10,817 nt of DNA from an uncultured Clostridium sp. GTDB taxonomy: Bacteria > Bacillota > Clostridia > TANB77 > CAG-508. Where the stretch lies: assembly GCA_946497585.1 (NCBI GenBank), contig CAMMLF010000054.1:1-10817 (forward strand), written 5' to 3'. The position numbers and the translations under genes were made by a program. Numbering within the stretch: position 1 is the first letter of the stretch; each line of letters opens with the position of its first letter. This document shows, in pieces, positions 5,289-10,817 of this stretch. The notes under the pieces are model-generated. The model saw only the letters and a program-made list of their open reading frames with translations, did no database searches and was not told where the DNA came from.

Positions 5289-6509
5289 ATGGAAGCAAGA
5301 GAAAAAAGTTTAAGAGTTTATGATACAAAGAGGACGTTTTTTTCAAAGTTAAGTAGCACTTTTACTAAATTATTAACGCCTACAAAAACTGGAATAAATA
5401 ATTTATTAATAAGTATAAAAAGAACTGGAGTATTAAAAAGTTATCATCAAGTAAATGAATGTAAAGATGATAGCAAAAAAGAGGCTTTAAATCAAAAATT
5501 TGAAGAGGCTTACTCTTTATACTTAGATGCTATTGACCAACTAGTAATTGATACGATTTACAAAAGAGTTAGAACTGATTCTGCAAGTGATTTCGAAAAG
5601 GATGCATTGTCTAAATATTATAATGTAATTAGGCTAAAAGATACTGATGAGCTAGAATATAAACTTAGAAAGCAAAAATATCTTTTAGAATTAGATTATA
5701 ATAATGTTTTAGAAACTAAAAAGCAAAAGTTAACACATTCATATGAAGAGCTTTATATGTACGAAATGGAGCATATTTTTAAACGTTTATTAAAACATTA
5801 TTCTATGAAATTAACTGAAAAGTTAACAGAAGCACAAAAGGATGAAGTGTATGACAAATTATTTGATACACTAGAAGATTATATTACAAACATTCTTCCA
5901 CTTAGAAAACTTACAGATGTTGAACTTATAAAACAATGTAGTTTATTCGAAACATACGAGGTTGGCAAACTTGACCAAGTAGATATTTTAGACAAGCGAA
6001 TGATTTTATTAGGAATTAGTAGAAAACTATTTGTACATAGCATACCTTTAGTTACAGCAGAAAAATGTTATGTAAAGCTTATGAAAGATGTAAGAAACTT
6101 AATAGTTGATACAAAAATACCTAGAAAAAGAGAAAATGCTTATCAATTATTGCTAAGATTATTTGAACAATATAATAATAAATTGTTGGCAGTTAAAATT
6201 TATTGGGACAAGCCAGAAGAAAAGAATGAATATCTTAAATTTGCTGAAAAATGTAAAGCACTAGAAGCATCAAGAGAAAAAGGCTTAAAAAATTATGATA
6301 TTAAAAAACAAATTTTATACATCAGAGAAGATATGAAAAAACTTGAAAAATATAATGATAAATACTTTAGAATTTTACAATTTTACAGAAATAGACTAGT
6401 TAATTTAGGAGACATGAGAGTGGCTAAAAATTCTTGCAAAACAGGAAAATATGTCTTAGTGCAAGATAGAAGAGTTAGAAAGGAAATACATGATGGAGCA
6501 GCTAGCTGA
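5289..6509 (+). CDS. Unrecognised 406-residue helical protein in the position often held by phoH
   Basis: I do not recognise this protein. It has no signal peptide, no membrane segment and no P-loop, so it is not PhoH, which commonly lies between yqfD and ybeY in Firmicutes. The N-terminal 60 residues are basic (for example FFSKLSSTFTKLL, SIKRTGVLKSYH); the rest is long charged helices with many Tyr, Lys and Glu (DELEYKLRKQKYLLEL, REDMKKLEKYNDKYF), suggesting a helical bundle or coiled coil. The C-terminus is basic (YVLVQDRRVRKEIH). ATG 5289 is chosen because AAAGGTGG ends 5 bases upstream; GTG 5280 overlaps that site. It follows yqfD by 12 bases and overlaps ybeY by 20, so it is co-transcribed and perhaps translationally coupled. 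The location suggests a role in sporulation or ribosome maturation, but that is only inference. Confidence 0.75.
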   Translation: MEAREKSLRVYDTKRTFFSKLSSTFTKLLTPTKTGINNLLISIKRTGVLKSYHQVNECKDDSKKEALNQKFEEAYSLYLDAIDQLVIDTIYKRVRTDSASDFEKDALSKYYNVIRLKDTDELEYKLRKQKYLLELDYNNVLETKKQKLTHSYEELYMYEMEHIFKRLLKHYSMKLTEKLTEAQKDEVYDKLFDTLEDYITNILPLRKLTDVELIKQCSLFETYEVGKLDQVDILDKRMILLGISRKLFVHSIPLVTAEKCYVKLMKDVRNLIVDTKIPRKRENAYQLLLRLFEQYNNKLLAVKIYWDKPEEKNEYLKFAEKCKALEASREKGLKNYDIKKQILYIREDMKKLEKYNDKYFRILQFYRNRLVNLGDMRVAKNSCKTGKYVLVQDRRVRKEIHDGAAS

Positions 6510-6972
6510 TGTACATTATGAAAAAATAGAACCAAACCAAGAATACAGCAATTTGATTAATAGAGTTGTTAATGAATGTTTTAAAACTGAAGGATTAGAC
6601 AAGTTAAAGTTATACATTAGTATAACTTTAACTGTGCCTGAGGTTATTCAAGAAGCAAATAAAAAGTACAGAAACATAGATAAACCAACAGATGTACTTT
6701 CATTTCCTATGTTCGAAAGGCAAGAACTTGAAGCTATGTTAAAAACTGGCTATGAGGTAGAAGATGTTTTAGGTGATTTAATCATATCTATACCTAGAGT
6801 TAAAGAACAAGCAGTAGAGTATGGTCATAGCTTTGAAAGAGAACTTGCCTATATGGTAGTCCATGGATTTTATCACTTAATGGGATATGACCATATGGAG
6901 GAAAATGACAAAAAAGAAATGCGTGCAAAAGAAGATGAAGTCTTAAACAAGTTAGGAATTACTAGAGACTAA
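6490..6972 (+). CDS. ybeY: Endoribonuclease YbeY (16S rRNA maturation)
   Basis: The 160-residue product carries the YbeY/UPF0054 zinc signature HGFYHLMGYDH (residues 125-135, metal ligands His125, His129, His135), preceded by NKKYRNIDKPTDVLSFP (58-73) and the GDLIIS strand (95-100). YbeY is a metal-dependent single-strand endoribonuclease involved in 16S rRNA 3'-end maturation and ribosome quality control, acting in the cytoplasm and linked to Era. The start at ATG 6490 (an in-frame ATG follows at 6493) has AAAGG about 6 bases upstream and overlaps the previous gene by 20 bases, consistent with coupled translation. Length is normal for the family (about 150-165 residues). A repeat-containing 73-base gap separates it from dgkA. 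Confidence 0.95.
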   Translation: MMEQLADVHYEKIEPNQEYSNLINRVVNECFKTEGLDKLKLYISITLTVPEVIQEANKKYRNIDKPTDVLSFPMFERQELEAMLKTGYEVEDVLGDLIISIPRVKEQAVEYGHSFERELAYMVVHGFYHLMGYDHMEENDKKEMRAKEDEVLNKLGITRD

Positions 6973-6983
6973 AGCATAAATTA

Positions 6984-7033
6984 GTTTCAATATACGTTTT
7001 GGAGCTATGAATTGTAATAATGTACATTGCAAG
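6984..7033. repeat. Palindromic intergenic repeat, copy D (short)
   Basis: GTTTCAATATACGTT (6984-6998) and AATGTACATTGCAAG (7019-7033) are imperfect terminal inverted repeats (11 of 15). The run CGTTTTGGAGCT matches the reverse complement of 10180-10191 closely, so this is the same short subtype as copy C, but without its GC-rich middle. Its right end runs into the ribosome binding site of dgkA. Confidence 0.55.
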
Positions 7034-7045
7034 GGGAGATAATGT

Positions 7046-7786
7046 ATGAAGAAAAAAGACGAAAGGCTCTATAATCACAATTTTATAGAGGCCTGCAATA
7101 ATGCAGTTAATGGAATAGTATATTCAGCGACAACACAAAGTAACATAAAAAAACAGCTTATAATAGGCGTAATTGTAATGATACTTAGCTTATTTTACAA
7201 TTTTACAACAGCTGAATTTTTATGCTTAACTTTTGCAGTTTTCTTTGTAATATTTGCAGAAATGATAAATACGGCAATTGAAACTGTTGTAGACTTATAT
7301 GTGGATGTATATCATCCAAAAGCTAAAATTGCAAAAGATGTGGCAGCAGGAGCAGTAGTTTTAGCTGCTTGCAATGATATAGTAGTAGCATATTTTCTAT
7401 TTTTTAGAGAAACTGAACTTGCAAATTTAGGACAGAGTGTATTTAGCCAGATGATATCATCGCCTACTCATTTAGCTTTTGTAGCGATTATATTAACTGT
7501 TATTGGAATAATAGCTGTAAAAGCAGTGTCTAGTAGTAGAAAACAAAAAAATCCAAAGCACAATTTTGTACCTAGTGGGCAAACAGCTTTGGCATTTGCA
7601 ATATTAACAGCAATATGGCTTAATACACAGGATCCAGTTGTTTTTTGCTTAAGTTTAGCGCTTTCAATATTAGTTGCAGGAAATAGATTAAATGATACAC
7701 GTAATTTTGGAGAAGTTGTGTTTGGAGCTTTTATGGGACCTTTAATTGTAATTTTAGTTTATGGGTTAACCATTTTTAGAATTTAA
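7046..7786 (+). CDS. dgkA: Diacylglycerol/undecaprenol kinase (DgkA) fused to a degenerate PAP2-like domain
   Basis: Residues 1-120 form a DgkA-type integral membrane kinase: amphipathic N-terminus, membrane helices at about 36-50, 55-72 and 96-120, and the signature FAEMINTAIETVVDLYVD (70-87) with the catalytic and metal-binding Glu72, Asn75 and Glu79. The Gram-positive enzyme mainly phosphorylates undecaprenol for cell-wall lipid carrier recycling. Residues about 140-246 add further membrane helices with a PAP2-like pattern, PSGQ (176-179) and NRLNDTRNFGEVVFG (213-227), as in known clostridial DgkA-PAP2 fusions. The expected PSGH histidine is Gln and the SR...H motif has become NR...R, so the phosphatase half looks inactive. 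ATG 7046 has GGGGAG ending 7 bases upstream. It follows ybeY, the usual neighbour. Confidence 0.88.
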   Translation: MKKKDERLYNHNFIEACNNAVNGIVYSATTQSNIKKQLIIGVIVMILSLFYNFTTAEFLCLTFAVFFVIFAEMINTAIETVVDLYVDVYHPKAKIAKDVAAGAVVLAACNDIVVAYFLFFRETELANLGQSVFSQMISSPTHLAFVAIILTVIGIIAVKAVSSSRKQKNPKHNFVPSGQTALAFAILTAIWLNTQDPVVFCLSLALSILVAGNRLNDTRNFGEVVFGAFMGPLIVILVYGLTIFRI

Positions 7787-7825
7787 ATTTAATGATAAAA
7801 AGTGATATATACTAAGGAGTAAATG

Positions 7826-8893
7826 ATGAAAAAAACAGCCATTATAATTGTAGTAATTTTATGCATAATAGCAATAGGTGTATGCTCTGCAATTTTATTT
7901 GTTAGGGCACAAAATGAAAATGCTACATTTTTAGGAACAGATGTTGTAAATAATTCAAATGAAGATGGTAACACAATTGTTGCTGAAATGCCTGGGGTGC
8001 AAATATTTAAAGGTAGTGATAGACCAATAGCTGTAATGATAGATAATAACATAGATGCACAACCTCAAGCAGGACTAAATGATGCATATATGGTTTATGA
8101 AATTATAGTTGAAGGTGGAGAATCTAGACTTATGGCTTTATTTAAAGGTGTAAGCTTAGATAAAATAGGACCTGTAAGAAGTTCAAGACATTACTTTTTA
8201 GATTATGCTTTGGAAAATGATGCAATATATGTACATTATGGTTGGAGTCCTCAAGCTCAGTCAGATATATCTTCTTTAGGTGTAAATAACATTAATGGAA
8301 TATCAGAAACTACAAAAGAATTTTGGCGTGTTAAAGATAAACGTTCACCACACAATGTGGCAACATCTACTGAAAAGATTTTAGAAATAGCAAATAGAAA
8401 AGGATATAGAACAACATCATCTCAAGATTCAGTTTTAAATTATACTACTGATGAAGTAAATTTAGATGAAGGTCAAGTAGCGGAAGATATAACTATACCA
8501 TATTCTGCATCTAATAGAGTAGAATGGATTTATAATAGTGAAACAAAAAGATATACAAGATATTCAAAAGGCGACAAACAAACAGATTGGACAACAGGCG
8601 AAGATATTACTGCCAAAAATATTATTGTAGAATTTATAGCAAACTCTACTTTAAATGATGGCGAAAACAAAGGCAGACAAACTATGAATACAATTGGCTC
8701 TAAAGAGGGATATTATATTACAAATGGAAAAGCTATAAAAATAACTTGTGAAAAAACAACCAGAAGTTCACAAACTGTGTATAAAGATGAAAATGGAAAT
8801 GAAATAGATGTAAATGATGGCAATACTTTTGTGCAAATTTGCCCAATTAATGCAAATGTGACAATTGAGGCACTTGCGCAAGAAGAAAGTTAA
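7826..8893 (+). CDS. yerB: YerB-like DUF3048 membrane-anchored protein
   Basis: The 355-residue protein has an N-terminal signal anchor (about residues 4-26) and then the DUF3048 domains of the YerB family: RPIAVMIDN (66-74), GLNDAYMVYEIIVEGGESR (83-101), GPVRSSRHYFLDYA (115-128), and a second part with a Trp/Tyr-rich beta segment (VEWIYNSETKRYTRYSKGD). The function of the family is unknown; it is usually a lipoprotein, but no lipobox with a good Cys is visible here (AIGVCS is poor), so it is more likely a membrane-anchored exported protein. ATG 7826 is preferred because AAGGAG (7814-7819) ends 6 bases upstream; in-frame ATG 7823 is only 3 bases away. It lies 39 bases after dgkA, and a repeat element separates it from era. 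The symbol reflects family membership only. Confidence 0.87.
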   Translation: MKKTAIIIVVILCIIAIGVCSAILFVRAQNENATFLGTDVVNNSNEDGNTIVAEMPGVQIFKGSDRPIAVMIDNNIDAQPQAGLNDAYMVYEIIVEGGESRLMALFKGVSLDKIGPVRSSRHYFLDYALENDAIYVHYGWSPQAQSDISSLGVNNINGISETTKEFWRVKDKRSPHNVATSTEKILEIANRKGYRTTSSQDSVLNYTTDEVNLDEGQVAEDITIPYSASNRVEWIYNSETKRYTRYSKGDKQTDWTTGEDITAKNIIVEFIANSTLNDGENKGRQTMNTIGSKEGYYITNGKAIKITCEKTTRSSQTVYKDENGNEIDVNDGNTFVQICPINANVTIEALAQEES

Positions 8894-8927
8894 AGTTGAA
8901 ATTCACAGATTAAATATTTTGATTAAA

Positions 8928-9046
8928 CTTCAATATATATTCTTTCACATTTCACTTCGCGGTTCGCCTTGCTCAGCGCTCGCACGTTGCGCTCCGCTCC
9001 TACGTCGCCTATGCTCGCTTGAAATGTTCAAGAACATATATTGAAG
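8928..9046. repeat. Palindromic intergenic repeat, copy B (GC-rich core)
   Basis: CTTCAATATAT at 8928 and ATATATTGAAG ending at 9046 are the ends of terminal inverted repeats that agree at 23 of 26 positions. The core 8982-9016 equals the reverse complement of 3709-3743 except one base. It occupies most of the 201-base yerB-era gap. No ORF or promoter is apparent inside; AAGGAG for era lies beyond it. Confidence 0.8.
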
Positions 9047-9094
9047 CTAAAAATAAAAAAACTGTGAATAGTAAAACAATAAAGAAGGAGTAAA

Positions 9095-10135
9095 ATGGAA
9101 AATTTTAAATCAGGTTTTGTGGCAGTAATAGGAAAAACAAATGTAGGAAAATCTAGCATAATAAATAGATTAGTGGGCGAAAAAGTTTCGGCAATAGCAA
9201 ATAAACCACAAACTACAAGAACTAGAATAAAAGGAATTGTAAATAGACCAAATTCACAAATAATATTTTTAGATACGCCGGGACTTCACAAATCTAAATC
9301 AAAACTAGGAAATGTAATGGTCGAAAATGCGATTGCTTCAATACCAGAAGCAGATATTGTGCTATATGTAATTGATGCAAGCGAATACAAAAATATAAAT
9401 AATTTGTCCAAAAATGGAGAAAATAAAGAAAGCAAAATTTTAGAAAATGCACAAAGTCAAGAAGATAACGAAATTCTTGAAGATACGCAAAATCAAGAAA
9501 ATAAAACGCAAAAAGTTTTAGCAGAATTAAAAAAAGAAGATCAAAAAGTTATAGAAAAAATAAAAGAAGCAAATAAAAAGACTATTCTAATAATAAATAA
9601 AATAGATTTAGTAGACAAAGAAAAATTAGCAAACATAATTAATTTATACAAAGATTTATATGACTTTAAAGCGATAATACCAGTATCTATTAAAAGAGAA
9701 AAAAATGTGGAAGATATTTTAACAGAAATAGAAAGAAACTTAAGCGAAGGTCCTGCATATTATGATACTGAGGAATATACAGACCAAACTTTAAGACAAC
9801 TTGCTGAAGAAACTATTAGAGAAAAAGCATTAAAATTATTGCAAGATGAAGTACCACATGGAATATTAGTAGAAGTAAATAAAATGAAAAGCAGAAAGAC
9901 CAAAGATATGGAAAAAATTTACGACATTGAAAGCACAATTTTTTGTTTAAGAGAATCACATAAGGGCATAATAATAGGAAAGAATGGTTCGATGTTAAAA
10001 ACAATTGGTACATATGCTCGTGAAGACTTAGAAAAAATGCTTGATACAAAGGTTAATTTAAAACTTTGGGTAAAGGTAAAAAAGGATTGGATAAATGATA
10101 TGAGCATTGTAAAGAACTTTAAAGCAGAGGAGTAG
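9095..10135 (+). CDS. era: GTPase Era with an acidic insertion before the G4 motif
   Basis: Era is a membrane-associated GTPase that binds the 3' end of 16S rRNA and assists 30S assembly. The 346-residue product has G1 GKTNVGKS (13-20), G2 PQTTR (38-42), G3 DTPG (60-63), G4 NKID (168-171), G5 SIK (198-200), and a C-terminal KH RNA-binding domain with GIIIGKNGSMLKTIG (291-305) and the closing KLWVKVKKDW. It is about 45 residues longer than usual (about 300); the excess lies at about 99-146, a Gln/Glu/Asn-rich stretch with a near-tandem repeat (ILENAQSQEDNE then ILEDTQNQENKT), probably a flexible surface loop between G3 and G4. ATG 9095 is preceded by AAGGAG. The gene lies between yerB and yqzL-recO, the common Firmicutes setting. 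All catalytic motifs are intact. Confidence 0.96.
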   Translation: MENFKSGFVAVIGKTNVGKSSIINRLVGEKVSAIANKPQTTRTRIKGIVNRPNSQIIFLDTPGLHKSKSKLGNVMVENAIASIPEADIVLYVIDASEYKNINNLSKNGENKESKILENAQSQEDNEILEDTQNQENKTQKVLAELKKEDQKVIEKIKEANKKTILIINKIDLVDKEKLANIINLYKDLYDFKAIIPVSIKREKNVEDILTEIERNLSEGPAYYDTEEYTDQTLRQLAEETIREKALKLLQDEVPHGILVEVNKMKSRKTKDMEKIYDIESTIFCLRESHKGIIIGKNGSMLKTIGTYAREDLEKMLDTKVNLKLWVKVKKDWINDMSIVKNFKAEE

Positions 10136-10150
10136 ACACTTTATCAAAAA

Positions 10151-10210
10151 TTGGCAAGATACATTCTTCCGCTCCACTGCGCTAAAAGCTCCAAAACATA
10201 TATTGTTGAA
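10151..10210. repeat. Palindromic intergenic repeat, copy C (short, degenerate)
   Basis: Read on the minus strand this begins TTCAACAATATATGTTTTGG, continues GAGCTTTTAGCGCAGTGGAG, and ends GAATGTATCTTGCC. The first part matches copy D (6984-7033), and the CAATATAT(G) end is shared with copies A and B. The ends are only weakly complementary. It sits in the era-yqzL gap. Confidence 0.5.
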
Positions 10211-10258
10211 TTTAAAGAAAGAGCTTTATAATAGCTTGAACCAGAAAGGACTTTAGGT

Positions 10259-10435
10259 ATGTTAAAACAAATTGCTTGGAATACATTTAAATCTACTGGA
10301 AATATAGATACATTGTTGGAATTGTTGGAAGTTGATAAGACTTTAGACGAGGTAGGTAAAAAGGAAAGAACAGACTATGGGACTTATAAAAACGAAGGGA
10401 CTAATACTAGCCCAAAACAATATGGGCGATTATGA
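10259..10435 (+). CDS. yqzL: YqzL-family small protein
   Basis: This 58-residue ORF begins MLKQIAWNTFKSTGNIDTLL, the conserved start of the YqzL-like family found between era and recO in Bacilli and Clostridia. The function of YqzL is unknown. AGAAAGGA (10243-10250) ends 8 bases before ATG 10259, a good ribosome binding site. The conserved motif is limited to the first 20 or so residues; the remainder (DEVGKKERTDYGTYKN...) is hydrophilic and low in family similarity. Its last 59 bases overlap the start of recO in another frame, so the C-terminal tail may be a by-product of that overlap. It is the first gene after the era-linked repeat and probably couples translation to recO. Confidence 0.75.
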   Translation: MLKQIAWNTFKSTGNIDTLLELLEVDKTLDEVGKKERTDYGTYKNEGTNTSPKQYGRL

Positions 10436-10817
10436 TAAAATGTGCACCCTACTTACTCCAGACTTGGGTAAGATAGGGTGTAGCGCTAAAGGCGCGAGAA
10501 GAGCAAAGAGTACACTAATGGCAGGTACTCAATTTTTGTGCTTTGGCGATTTTTTAATATATAAGGGTGCAAGTTCATATCATATTAATTCATGTGAACC
10601 AATAGAAATTTTTTATAATTTAAGGTTAGATATAGATAAATTAACATATGCTTCAAGAGTTGCAAAAATTGTTAATGATGTTACAGATGAAAATCAAAAT
10701 ACTTATAGAATACTTCAACTTACATTAAATACAATATACATGTTATCAGTATCAGTTAAGGATATGGATTTTATATATTCAATATTTATAATTAGTCTTT
10801 TGAGTATAATAGGATTT
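10377..10817 (+). CDS. recO: DNA repair protein RecO, N-terminal part (3' end outside window)
   Basis: The frame from ATG 10377 runs open to the window end (147 codons, no stop), beginning MGLIKTKGLILAQNNMGDYD, then LTPDLGKIGCSAKGARRAKS, the OB-fold signature of RecO, followed by GTQFLCFGDFLIYKG and the alpha-helical part starting FYNLRLDIDKLTYASRVAKI. RecO anneals SSB-coated single strands and with RecR loads RecA in gap repair. AAGGAAAG (10361-10368) precedes the start, slightly distant (11 bases from AAGGA). It overlaps yqzL by 59 bases. The region after ENQNTYRILQLTLNTI shows FIISLLSIIGF, where related proteins as I remember them have a Lys/Arg-containing helix (FKLRLL); this is a small deviation only. 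Position after era and yqzL supports the call. Confidence 0.93.
   Translation, partial: MGLIKTKGLILAQNNMGDYDKMCTLLTPDLGKIGCSAKGARRAKSTLMAGTQFLCFGDFLIYKGASSYHINSCEPIEIFYNLRLDIDKLTYASRVAKIVNDVTDENQNTYRILQLTLNTIYMLSVSVKDMDFIYSIFIISLLSIIGF

Noticed and set aside
9816..10107. Antisense ORFs opposite the KH domain of era
   Set aside because: They lie inside an unmistakable gene and have no start signals or recognisable motifs.

Overview
The window is AT-rich DNA with strong AGGAGG-type ribosome binding sites and consensus sigma-A signals. It carries sporulation genes (yqfC, yqfD, a pdaA-type deacetylase) and fermentative adhE. Together these point to a spore-forming anaerobic Bacillota of the class Clostridia, probably an uncultured or gut lineage; I cannot name a genus.

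Layout. Positions 1-951 are the 3' part of adhE. Positions 952-1309 hold no convincing gene but contain a strong hairpin, a perfect sigma-A promoter with an operator-like palindrome, and one doubtful 22-codon ORF. A leftward XRE-family regulator (1310-1603) is divergent from an unrecognised coiled-coil protein gene (1698-2204). Positions 2205-2840 form an accessory island: a terminator, AT-rich palindromes, and a short ORF (2494-2790) whose middle is abruptly GC-rich and built almost wholly of NNY codons. That pattern fits the variable repeat of a diversity-generating retroelement (DGR). No reverse transcriptase or template repeat lies in the window. Two closely related hairpins bracket the island, and the right one places the ribosome binding site of the next gene in its loop.

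Positions 2841-10817 are a housekeeping and sporulation block, all on the + strand: pdaA-like deacetylase, yqfC, yqfD, an unrecognised 406-aa protein where phoH often lies, ybeY, a DgkA-PAP2 fusion, a YerB/DUF3048 protein, era, yqzL and the start of recO. The yqfC-yqfD-(phoH)-ybeY-dgkA-era-recO order is a common Firmicutes arrangement linking the mother-cell sporulation pair YqfC/YqfD with ribosome maturation (YbeY, Era), lipid-carrier or lipid phosphorylation (DgkA) and recombination repair (RecO). Four intergenic gaps of this block each hold a member of a short palindromic repeat family; two have a GC-rich core that is 34/35 identical in opposite orientation.

The items most worth a second look are the DGR-like variable region, the ribosome-binding-site-in-loop hairpin before pdaA, the repeat family, the unknown gene in the phoH position, and the orphan promoter at 1081-1109.
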